Positions 35,367 to 43,296 of a stretch of DNA of 64,000 nt are shown here, piece by piece (within the stretch, counting starts at the first letter, position 1; each line of letters opens with the position of its first letter). The DNA comes from Bradyrhizobiaceae bacterium (lineage in GTDB: Bacteria > Pseudomonadota > Alphaproteobacteria > Rhizobiales > Aestuariivirgaceae), in the NCBI GenBank assembly GCA_947475225.1, contig CANJMQ010000008.1, forward strand, positions 1-64,000, written 5' to 3'. The translations under genes and the position numbers were made by a program. The notes under the pieces were generated by a model, which was not told the DNA's origin, did not search any database, and saw only the letters and a list, made by a program, of their open reading frames with translations.

Positions 35367-37178
35367 CTACCGCAGCGCCCGCAGCGCGTTGAGGATCACC
35401 GCCACGTCGATCGCCTCCTGCAGCAGGGCCCCTTCCACCACCGTGATGTAGCCGAAGGCCGCCGCGATCATCGCCGCGAATGTCAGGCCCAGCCCCGCCA
35501 GCACGCTCTGCACCGCGATGGCGCGGGCCCGGCGGGCGGCCGCCAGCCCTTCGGCCAGCCGCGTCAGGTCATCGACCATCAGCACCGCATCGGCGGACTC
35601 CGTCGCGGCGGCCGAGCCCGTGACGCCCATCGAGATACCGACATCCGCAACGGCGAGTGCGGGCGCATCGTTCACCCCATCGCCCACCATCAGCGTGATG
35701 CCGGACTTGCGCTCGGCCAGCACGATGGCAACCTTCTCGTCGGGGTGAAGTTCGCCGCGCAGCATGTCGAGGCCCAGTCCATCGCCGATCCTGTCCACCA
35801 CGGCCTGGGCATCGCCCGAAGCCAGCACGATGCGCTTGATGCCCGCCTTCCGCAGCTTCGCCAGCGCCAGCGGCGTCTCGGGCCGCACCGCATCAGCCAA
35901 CAGAAAATGCCCGGCGAGCCGCCCTGAAATGGCCAGCGCCGCCAGCGCCGTTCCCGGCTCGCGCTCGGGCGGCGGCAGGGATGATAGTCCCAGCCTGCGC
36001 GCCACGAAGTCATGGCCACCGACGATCACCCGGTGGCCCTCGACCATGCCCTCCAGCCCCTCGCCCGCCGTCTCCTGCACGTCCTGCGGATAGGAAAGCG
36101 TGAGGCCACGCGACTGCGCCGCCGCAACGATCGAGGCCGCCGTCACATGAGCTGATGCCTGCTCGAGCGAGGCAGCGAGCCGCAGCATCTCGTCGGCCTG
36201 CCAATGCGCGGCGGGGATAATGCCGCCGAGTTCGGCGCGGCCCTTGGTGAGCGTGCCGGTCTTGTCGATGACGAGGTTCACCGCGCGCGCCATGGTCTCC
36301 AGCACCGGGCCGCCCTTCATCAGCACGCCGCGCCGTGCCGCCTTGCCCATGCCGGCGATGATGGCAACGGGCACCGCCAGGATCAGCGGGCACGGCGTCG
36401 CCGAAACCAGCACCGCCAGCATGCGGATATGGTTGCCGGTGAAGTACCAAGTGCCACCCGCAAGAGCGACGGTCACGAACAGAAACACCAGCGCATAGCG
36501 ATCGGCCAGCCGCACCATGGGCGCCTTGGCCGCCTGCGCCGCCTGAACGAGGCGCACGATACCGGCATAGGTGCTCTCGGAGGCGGGCCGGGTCGCCACC
36601 ATGTCGAAGGCCGTGTCGAGCGAGCGCGCACCAGACTGAACATCCTGGCCCTCGCCGCTCTTCACCGGAACGGATTCCCCCGTCAGTGCGGCCATGTCGA
36701 GCAGTGCCCGGCCGTTGCTCACGCGCCCGTCCACCGGCACAATGTCGCCCTGCCGCAATAACAGCCGGTCACCCGGCCGGATCGTGTCGATTGCCACTTC
36801 CTCAAGGCGCCCGTCGCTGTAGCGCAGCGCGGTCTTGGGCACGCGCGCCAGCAGTGCCTTCATGTCGGCCCGCGCCCGGTTGGCGGCATAGTCTTCCAGC
36901 AGCTGCCCGCCTGCATACATCAGCGCCACGACGCCCGCCGCCAGTGCCTCGCCGAAGGCGAGTGCTGCGGAAATCGACAGCCCTGCCACGATGTCGAGCC
37001 CCACCTCGCCCTTCAACAGCGAGGTGACGATTTCATAGAGCAGCACAGCCAGCACGGCCCCTGAGGCAACGCCCCAGATCCAGCTCTGGAAGGCGCCGAG
37101 CCCCACGAAGGGTGCGAGCAGGCCGCCGGCGAGGCCAACGACGGCAATGATGAACAGCGTGATGCGAAGTTGGCTCAA
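35367..37178 (-). CDS. P1B-type heavy-metal translocating ATPase (TPC class)
   Basis: A 603-residue P-type ATPase. It has TGES in the actuator domain (MAALTGESVPVKSGEGQDV), the membrane metal motif SATPCPLILAVPVAIIAGM, the phosphorylation site DKTGTLTKG (Asp305) and the hinge MVGDGVNDAPALAVADVG. The TPC motif replaces the CPC of copper and zinc pumps. The HP dipeptide of the N-domain is HV (ASAHVTAASIV), and there is no N-terminal metal-binding domain. The TTG start with GGAG six bases upstream is preferred; the open frame reaches a TTG 81 bases earlier. The metal is not predictable. Confidence 0.85.
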   Translation of the reverse strand: MSQLRITLFIIAVVGLAGGLLAPFVGLGAFQSWIWGVASGAVLAVLLYEIVTSLLKGEVGLDIVAGLSISAALAFGEALAAGVVALMYAGGQLLEDYAANRARADMKALLARVPKTALRYSDGRLEEVAIDTIRPGDRLLLRQGDIVPVDGRVSNGRALLDMAALTGESVPVKSGEGQDVQSGARSLDTAFDMVATRPASESTYAGIVRLVQAAQAAKAPMVRLADRYALVFLFVTVALAGGTWYFTGNHIRMLAVLVSATPCPLILAVPVAIIAGMGKAARRGVLMKGGPVLETMARAVNLVIDKTGTLTKGRAELGGIIPAAHWQADEMLRLAASLEQASAHVTAASIVAAAQSRGLTLSYPQDVQETAGEGLEGMVEGHRVIVGGHDFVARRLGLSSLPPPEREPGTALAALAISGRLAGHFLLADAVRPETPLALAKLRKAGIKRIVLASGDAQAVVDRIGDGLGLDMLRGELHPDEKVAIVLAERKSGITLMVGDGVNDAPALAVADVGISMGVTGSAAATESADAVLMVDDLTRLAEGLAAARRARAIAVQSVLAGLGLTFAAMIAAAFGYITVVEGALLQEAIDVAVILNALRALR

Positions 37179-37292
37179 GGTTTCTCCGTCAGGTTGTTCA
37201 CCCTGCCACTCCTGCACACGCGCGCCATGACACGGATCAAGGAGTACCTTTTTATCCAATCGATTTCGAGTGTCTCCAAACGTGGCTCTTCA

Positions 37293-37307
37293 TTAACAGC
37301 GCCTTTA
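37293..37307. promoter_or_regulatory. CtrA-like box upstream of the sigma-54 response regulator gene
   Basis: TTAACAGCGCCTTTA fits TTAA-N7-TTAA with one mismatch in the last half (TTTA). It is 116 bases before the start of the response regulator gene in the divergent gap with the P1B ATPase. Confidence 0.35.
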
Positions 37308-37422
37308 CACTTCGCTGTCACCTTAGGCGCAAGGAAGAGGCGAGTCGCTGCCCATCCCGGATGCTCAGTCCGGGCCGCCTTGTCCGCCGGAAGAAACATA
37401 TAAAGAAGAAGACCACAGGCGC

Positions 37423-38928
37423 ATGGCTGTCCGCGTTCTCATTGTCGAAGACGATCCGGCTCAACGTAGAATTCTCGAGGAAATGGTTCGCCGCTTCGGC
37501 TGCGACCCCATGCCGGTAGATGGCGGCATGAAGGCGCTGGAGGTGCTGAAAAGCCAGTCCGGGGGCACCGTCGAACTGGTCATTCTCGATCTCAACATGC
37601 CGGAAATGACCGGCCTTGAATTCCTCGAGCGCATGCAGGCGATCCGCGGCGACCTGCCGGTCATCGTGCAGACTGCGCAGGGCTCGATCGAAACCGTCAT
37701 CAAGGCAATGCGCGCCGGGGCCGACGATTTCGTGGTGAAGCCGGTCAGCCCGGAGCGCCTCAGGGCCTCCGTCCAGAACCTGCTCAAGGTCAATGCCCTC
37801 ACCGAAGAGGTGAAGCGGCTGAACAAGAAGGTGGGAGGCGCCCTCGGCTTCTCCGATCTCATCGCGTCTTCTCCTGCCATGGCCAATGTGATCCGCCTTG
37901 GCCGACGTGGCGCCCAGTCCAACATCCCGATGCTGATCGAGGGTGAATCGGGCGTCGGCAAGGAGATGATCGCCCGCGCCATACAGGGCGAGTCCGAACG
38001 GGCAGGCCGCCCCTTCGTCGCCGTCAACTGCGGCGCCATTCCTGAAAACCTCGTGGAATCGATCCTCTTCGGCCACGAAAAGGGGTCATTCACCGGGGCC
38101 ACATCGAAGCACATGGGCAAGTTCCAGGAGGCCGACGGCGGAACCCTGTTCCTCGACGAGGTCGCCGAACTGCCGCTCGACATGCAGGTGAAGCTGCTCC
38201 GCGCCATCCAGGAGGGCGAGGTTGATCCCGTCGGCTCGCGCCGCCCGGTCAAGGTCAATATCCGCCTCATCTCCGCCACCAACCGCAACATGATCGAGAT
38301 GGTGAAGGCAGGTCAGTTCCGCGAGGATCTCTATTACCGCCTGAACGTGTTTCCCGTCATGGTGCCGCCGCTGCGCGACCGCAAGGAAGACATTCCGGCA
38401 CTTGTCGAACACTTCATCACCCGCTTCGCCGCCGAGGAAGGCCGCAAGGTGCGTGGCATCACGGCGGAGACGCTTGGCCTGCTCAAGGCTTATTCCTGGC
38501 CGGGCAATGTCCGCCAACTCGAGAACACGGTGTTCCGCGCCATGGTGCTGTGCGAGGGCGGTCACCTCGATGTCGAGGACTTCCCGCAGATCGCCTCGCT
38601 CGTCGAGGGATACGAGATCAAGATCCCGCCCGCCCCGCAGCTTGCACCCAAGCCCGCCCTGCCGCAGGGCGCGGCCGCCATCGCCAGCGGATCACCGATG
38701 CCCAAGGGTGGCCAGGCTGTTGCCGATGGCGTGGCCTTCGGCATTCCGGTGGTCACCGACGGTGGCCATATCCGCAAACTCGAAGAGGTCGAGGCGGACA
38801 TGATCCGCCTCGCACTTGCCCGCTACCAGGGCCAGATGTCGGAGGTTGCCCGCAAGCTGGGAATCGGCCGCTCGACGCTCTACCGGCGCATGAAGGATCT
38901 GGGCCTCGAGGAAGCAGCTAGCGGATAA
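37423..38928 (+). CDS. Sigma-54-dependent response regulator (NtrC family)
   Basis: A 501-residue regulator. The receiver domain is at 1-120 with phospho-acceptor Asp56 (VILDLNMPEMTG) and KPVSP at the end. The AAA+ domain is at about 150-380 with Walker A GESGVGKE, the loop GSFTGA in place of GAFTGA, and Walker B GGTLFLDEVAELPLDMQ. A proline-rich linker of roughly 60 residues leads to a Fis-type HTH at the C-terminus (VARKLGIGRSTLYRRMKDLG). It activates sigma-54 promoters. No histidine kinase is adjacent. The gene is followed by the L,D-transpeptidase, but a separate promoter lies between. Confidence 0.92.
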   Translation: MAVRVLIVEDDPAQRRILEEMVRRFGCDPMPVDGGMKALEVLKSQSGGTVELVILDLNMPEMTGLEFLERMQAIRGDLPVIVQTAQGSIETVIKAMRAGADDFVVKPVSPERLRASVQNLLKVNALTEEVKRLNKKVGGALGFSDLIASSPAMANVIRLGRRGAQSNIPMLIEGESGVGKEMIARAIQGESERAGRPFVAVNCGAIPENLVESILFGHEKGSFTGATSKHMGKFQEADGGTLFLDEVAELPLDMQVKLLRAIQEGEVDPVGSRRPVKVNIRLISATNRNMIEMVKAGQFREDLYYRLNVFPVMVPPLRDRKEDIPALVEHFITRFAAEEGRKVRGITAETLGLLKAYSWPGNVRQLENTVFRAMVLCEGGHLDVEDFPQIASLVEGYEIKIPPAPQLAPKPALPQGAAAIASGSPMPKGGQAVADGVAFGIPVVTDGGHIRKLEEVEADMIRLALARYQGQMSEVARKLGIGRSTLYRRMKDLGLEEAASG

Positions 38929-38974
38929 TACCTAAGCCTTTGTTGCAGCAAAAAAACTTGCAATTGGGTGTGAT

Positions 38975-39003
38975 TTGACATTCTCTCCGGACGGCGCTGC
39001 TAA
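38975..39003 (+). promoter_or_regulatory. Sigma-70-type promoter of the L,D-transpeptidase gene
   Basis: A perfect -35 box TTGACA (38975-38980) is separated by 17 bases from TGCTAA (38998-39003). This predicts a transcription start near 39010, about 30 bases before the chosen ATG. Confidence 0.6.
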
Positions 39004-39041
39004 GACAGCCGGGTACCGTTGCCGCGCGAGTGGGACTTTCG

Positions 39042-40952
39042 ATGAAGAAGTTTGTCACGACGAGTGTTCTTGCCGCAATGGCCGCGCTGATGCTGTCGGG
39101 CACGGAGATGGCCGAGGCATCTGCCAAGAAGCGCAAGCCCACCTTCCTCGAGCAGTTGTTCGGCAAGTCGGGCGATCATGCCGCCCGGAAGCGCCGTAGC
39201 ATATTCGGCGGCGGCCTCAAGAACGAGGACAGTTTCGGCAGTTTCTATGTCGAGGACCAGGCCCCGCGAAAGAACCCTCCAAAACGCAGCAAGGTGGTGA
39301 TCGTCGACGCTGATCCCGGTGGTGACCCCGGTTTCGGCATGGGGAACCTCACCTACGTGCCGCCGAAGATCGTGCCGATGAGCGGCATCACTCTGGCCAC
39401 CGCCGCCCCGGCAGATGCTGCCGCCGCCGCGATCTACAACCAGCTTGCCTCTGACGGTCCGTCACTGCGCGTGCTCCCGGCAGCGCGCGATGCGTTGCTC
39501 GCCCAATATGCCGCCCGGTCCTACCGTCCCGTCTGGCTGGCGGATGGCAAGCTTTCGGACCGCGGAAAGGACGTGCTCAAGCTGCTGGCCAGTGCCGACG
39601 TGGAGGGGCTGCAGCCGCAGACCTATCTGCCGACTGGCCTGACCGCCTTTGATGCGCCGCTTCCTGAAAACGATACGGCAGCCATGGCCCGCCTCGACAT
39701 CGACCTGTCCGCGGCAACGCTCCGCTACGCGCATGATGCCTCGGGCGGCCAGTTCGACCCTGTCCTGCTGTCACGCTACCATGACCTGCAGCCGCCATGG
39801 GTGCCTGCGGCGCAGGCTATCAAGGTCATCGCCAACACGCCCTACCCCGTTCAGTACCTGAGCAGCCTCAACCCCGCCCATCCCGCCTACGCGGCCATGA
39901 AAAAGGCCCTGGCGGAGCTTCGCGCCGAACAGGCCGAGCCCCAGGACGACAAGATCGCGGCCGGCGTCATCGTCGAGAAGGGCGAAGCCGACGAGCGCGT
40001 TCCGGCTGTCCGCACCCGCCTGGCCGCGCTGGGATTCACCGCCGAACCCTCAGAACAGGCCGATCCGGACGTTCTCGACGCAGAACTCTCGGTGCAGATC
40101 CGCCTGTTCCAGAAGCAGTCCGGGGTCAGAGTCACCGGTGCGCTGGGGCCGCAGACGGTGGTCGCCCTCAACAACGCGGGCAACGGCGGCAGCGCCGACA
40201 AGCTCCTGGACAACATGGAGCGCATCCGCTGGCTGCCGCGCGACCTCGGCAAGCGCTATGTGTTCGTGAACCAGGCTGCCTTCGAGGCAAAGGTGATCAA
40301 GGACGGCAAGCCCGAGTGGACGACGCGCGTCATCGTCGGCAAGCCCGACACCCAGACTGCGGTTTTCAACGACGAAATGGAAATGGTGGTGTTCAACCCG
40401 TCCTGGGGCGTTCCGCAGTCGATCATCGCCAATGAATATCTCCCCAAGCTCCGCCGTGACCCGGGCTATCTCGACAAGATGGGCTTCAAGGTGGTGAACC
40501 AGCAGGGCGAGACCGTATCCTCGCGCTCGGTGAGCTGGGGCAGCTACGGCTCCAAGATCCCCTATGGCATCCAGCAGCCGCCAGGGGAGAAGAACGCGCT
40601 GGGCGAGCTCAAGTTCCTGTTCCCCAACGCCCATGACATCTACATGCACGACACGCCCTCACGTGAACTCTTCGAGAGGGACGTCCGCGCCTTCAGCCAC
40701 GGCTGCGTACGCGTCCAGAACCCTCGCGAATTCGCCTCCGTGGTCCTCGGCATGACGCCCGAGGACGTGGCAGCGAAGGTCGAAAGCGAGGCCAGCGAAA
40801 CGGTTCGGCTGCCGCAGAAGCTGCCCGTCCACATCACCTATTTCACCGCCTGGCCGGATGAGGCGGGCAACATTGTCTATTTCAAAGACATCTACGGCCG
40901 CGACAGGCCGATCGAGAACGCCCGCACGGCAACCCTCGTGGCACAGCGCTGA
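39042..40952 (+). CDS. YcbB-type L,D-transpeptidase
   Basis: A 636-residue exported protein with a signal peptide (KKFVTTSVLAAMAALMLSG). A lysine-rich segment follows, then a YcbB-like scaffold domain (YNQLASDGPSLRVLPAARDA), a peptidoglycan-binding helix bundle near 320-380 (LSVQIRLFQKQSGVRVTG) and the YkuD catalytic domain with SHGCVRVQNP around Cys555. It makes 3-3 crosslinks in peptidoglycan. Such enzymes mediate polar or envelope crosslinking in Rhizobiales. The ATG at 39042 gives a clean signal peptide; an in-frame GTG lies 12 bases upstream. Confidence 0.92.
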   Translation: MKKFVTTSVLAAMAALMLSGTEMAEASAKKRKPTFLEQLFGKSGDHAARKRRSIFGGGLKNEDSFGSFYVEDQAPRKNPPKRSKVVIVDADPGGDPGFGMGNLTYVPPKIVPMSGITLATAAPADAAAAAIYNQLASDGPSLRVLPAARDALLAQYAARSYRPVWLADGKLSDRGKDVLKLLASADVEGLQPQTYLPTGLTAFDAPLPENDTAAMARLDIDLSAATLRYAHDASGGQFDPVLLSRYHDLQPPWVPAAQAIKVIANTPYPVQYLSSLNPAHPAYAAMKKALAELRAEQAEPQDDKIAAGVIVEKGEADERVPAVRTRLAALGFTAEPSEQADPDVLDAELSVQIRLFQKQSGVRVTGALGPQTVVALNNAGNGGSADKLLDNMERIRWLPRDLGKRYVFVNQAAFEAKVIKDGKPEWTTRVIVGKPDTQTAVFNDEMEMVVFNPSWGVPQSIIANEYLPKLRRDPGYLDKMGFKVVNQQGETVSSRSVSWGSYGSKIPYGIQQPPGEKNALGELKFLFPNAHDIYMHDTPSRELFERDVRAFSHGCVRVQNPREFASVVLGMTPEDVAAKVESEASETVRLPQKLPVHITYFTAWPDEAGNIVYFKDIYGRDRPIENARTATLVAQR

Positions 40953-41054
40953 GGGGCACTGGCGCCCCTGTCCGGGGCGAGATTCTGCAAAAACCTGTTG
41001 CAAAAACTTCAGGCGTTACCACCCAGGGTTAATCCTCGTCCAGCTTTCTTGCTG

Positions 41055-41069
41055 TTAAGCCGCTGTTAA
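41055..41069. promoter_or_regulatory. Perfect CtrA binding box
   Basis: TTAAGCCGCTGTTAA matches the full CtrA consensus TTAA-N7-TTAA without mismatch. It sits in the AT-rich gap upstream of the DUF882 peptidase gene. If CtrA binds here in the -35 region, transcription would start near 41095-41105, which favours the internal ATG at 41218 as the translation start. Confidence 0.65.
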
Positions 41070-41217
41070 ACATAATCATTTACCGTAAACGGAATGCCGC
41101 CTCATGGTGGCCTCATTGTTGTTTGAAACGCGGTTTCAGTGTAAGCCGACCTCGGGATGGGGATTGGCAGGCTGGACAAAGGACCAGAGGAACCGGAACA
41201 CCGGTTGTAAGTGGGGT

Positions 41218-42774
41218 ATGGGTTTGGACTGCAGGGAAGCCGGACTTCGCAAGGTTATTGGCCGCTGGAAGAAACTCGTCGCGACGACTGCCGTTGCCGC
41301 GGTGATCAGCGCAGGCGTGTTCCTGAACTGGAACGGCACGGCCCACTCGGGCGGCGAGACGCGCACCCTCTCCCTCTACCACGTCCACACCAAGGAACGC
41401 ATCACCATCACCTACATGAAGGACGGGCAGTACGTGCCGTCCGCCATGAAGAAGCTGAACTACATCCTGCGTGACTGGCGCCGCAACGAGGTGATCACCA
41501 TCTCGCCCCGCACCATCGACCTGATGTGGGAACTGCACGCCGACCTGGGTTCCAAGGCCCCGATCCACATCGTCTGCGGCTACCGCTCGCCCAAGACAAA
41601 CGCCTTCCTGAAGAAGATCGGCCGCAACGTGGCTCGCAAGAGCCAGCACATGGTCGGCCATGCCATCGACCTCTATTTCCCGGACGTTCCCACCGTCAAG
41701 ATCCGGAACTCTGCACTGGTGCGCCAGGTGGGCGGCGTGGGCTACTACCGCTCCGGCGGCGGCCCGACCGGCTTCCTCCACATCGACTCCGGCCACGTGC
41801 GTCATTGGGGTCCGGCCATCAGCAACTACCAGATGGCGCAGATCATGCGCGACTACCGCAGGACGGTAGGCGCGCGCATCAACAAAAAGGGCATGAAGGC
41901 GGTTCCCGAGGTCGAAGTCGCGCAGGCCGATGCCACGGCTGCCAAGCTTCCCTCGCAGCAGGACAGCAGCGGCGACGAGGGTGATGACGAAGGCGCCAGC
42001 AACCTGCAGGCCCGGAAGAAGATCCCCCTTGAAACCGCCTACAGCAATGGTGATGACGAGGAACTGGCCGGCATGAGCGAGGACGCCTCCGCGGCCCCCG
42101 CCAAGCCCAAGCTCAAGCCCGAGACCACCGAAGACAACGCTGACGAAGCCGACGCCACCGTGGCCGATGCCGGCGATGTCAGCCATGGCTATCCCGCGCC
42201 GAAGCCCCGCCCCAAGCCCATCGAGGTTCTGATGATGGCGGCGGCCAACATGAAGATCGAGCCAGCCTCCGCGCCGCCGCCTGATCAGACCGCGCGCACC
42301 TCGCCGGTGGCCGGCAACTCGCAGGGCTATGTCATCGCGCCCGAGAGCATCACGGAAACCGCATCGCTCGAATCCAACGCCGCTGCCAAGACGAGCCTCA
42401 CCGAGGAAATCGAGAATGGCAGCGCCCAGAACGTTCCCACCATCCGCACCATCACGGCATCCGCCTCGGGCGACGACCTGTTCTGGTGGCCACAGCAGCT
42501 GATCTTCGATTCCAACAAGGCGGTGCGCCGCGACGGTGCGCCCCAGCAGTTCCAGGCGGGTGCAACCGCCGTTGCCACCATGCTGCCGGGCGTCAGCGAC
42601 GCCCAGGCCGAGGAACCGCCGCAGGCCCAGCGACTGGCCGTCGCCGAGATGACCCAGGCCCCGGCCGAAGACGGCAAGGGCGACATGCTGGTCGTCAACC
42701 GCGAAGGCAAGGGCAGCCTGCTGGTTTCGGCCACGACGCTGAAGCTCGGCCAGGCCGATCCCTCGCAGCAGTAA
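41218..42774 (+). CDS. Exported M15-like (DUF882/YcbK) peptidase with long disordered tail
   Basis: A 518-residue protein when started at the inner ATG. The N-terminal signal/anchor is KKLVATTAVAAVISAGVFL. The DUF882 (peptidase M15, YcbK-like) domain covers about 45-220: ICGYRS-type motif IHIVCGYRSPKTNAFL, zinc ligands in KSQHMVGHAIDLYFP, and GFLHIDSGHVRHWG. The remaining 300 residues are low-complexity, acidic and Ala/Pro-rich (GDDEGASNLQARKKIPL). The domain probably cleaves peptidoglycan peptides. An ATG at 41104 would add 38 poorly conserved residues. A perfect CtrA box lies upstream. Confidence 0.85.
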   Translation: MGLDCREAGLRKVIGRWKKLVATTAVAAVISAGVFLNWNGTAHSGGETRTLSLYHVHTKERITITYMKDGQYVPSAMKKLNYILRDWRRNEVITISPRTIDLMWELHADLGSKAPIHIVCGYRSPKTNAFLKKIGRNVARKSQHMVGHAIDLYFPDVPTVKIRNSALVRQVGGVGYYRSGGGPTGFLHIDSGHVRHWGPAISNYQMAQIMRDYRRTVGARINKKGMKAVPEVEVAQADATAAKLPSQQDSSGDEGDDEGASNLQARKKIPLETAYSNGDDEELAGMSEDASAAPAKPKLKPETTEDNADEADATVADAGDVSHGYPAPKPRPKPIEVLMMAAANMKIEPASAPPPDQTARTSPVAGNSQGYVIAPESITETASLESNAAAKTSLTEEIENGSAQNVPTIRTITASASGDDLFWWPQQLIFDSNKAVRRDGAPQQFQAGATAVATMLPGVSDAQAEEPPQAQRLAVAEMTQAPAEDGKGDMLVVNREGKGSLLVSATTLKLGQADPSQQ

Positions 42775-42793
42775 GCCCGGCACATCGAATGCG

Positions 42794-42823
42794 AAAGGGC
42801 CGCCCCGCGTGGGTGGCCCTTTT
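42794..42823 (+). terminator. Terminator of the DUF882 peptidase gene
   Basis: A twelve-pair stem AAAGGGCCGCCC / GGGTGGCCCTTT (with a G-T pair) and a short loop, ending in TTTT, 19 bases after the stop. Confidence 0.75.
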
Positions 42824-42867
42824 CATATCGGCATCCGAGAGATCAGCCGCACCGCCGCATGAGCCGG

Positions 42868-43296
42868 TCAGCCGCTTGTTCGGCGGTAAGGAGCATAGCT
42901 CTTCTCCTCGGTGAGCTGAGATGACAGAAGGGCATTGATTTCGCGCTTGATGGCAGCTCGTTCATCGTTCTCGATATAGACCGAGCGCGCCAGATGAATG
43001 AAGCCGTCGTCGAATTCACCCCGCGATTCCTTCACCCGTATGCTGTCCTCGATATCCCACAGGCGTTCATTCACTTCCGTCAGCCTGCGCTTCAGCCCCG
43101 CCACTCTGCTGGCGACGCCATCGGCCGATGCCATGATGGCCACCAACAGGTCGAGTTCCTTGCGGACATTGGCGCGCGCCGTCTCGGAGGAAAGCCTGTG
43201 AACCTTGATCTCCAGGATCGTCACCTTGTCGATCAGTTCACCCCATGAGACCGGAACGCTCGGCAGTCCGTCATGGTCCTTGTTCACAACGCTCAA
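42868..43296 (-). CDS. DUF6165 family protein
   Basis: A 142-residue, largely helical protein. The conserved segment VPVSWGELIDKVTILEIKVH is the hallmark of DUF6165, a family of unknown function that is often found next to TPR-glycosyltransferase or surface-glycan genes. The rest is charged and coiled-coil-like (RVAGLKRRLTEVNERLWDIE). The start overlaps the stop of the TPR-glycosyltransferase gene by four bases, so the two are translationally coupled. Confidence 0.78.
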   Translation of the reverse strand: MSVVNKDHDGLPSVPVSWGELIDKVTILEIKVHRLSSETARANVRKELDLLVAIMASADGVASRVAGLKRRLTEVNERLWDIEDSIRVKESRGEFDDGFIHLARSVYIENDERAAIKREINALLSSQLTEEKSYAPYRRTSG

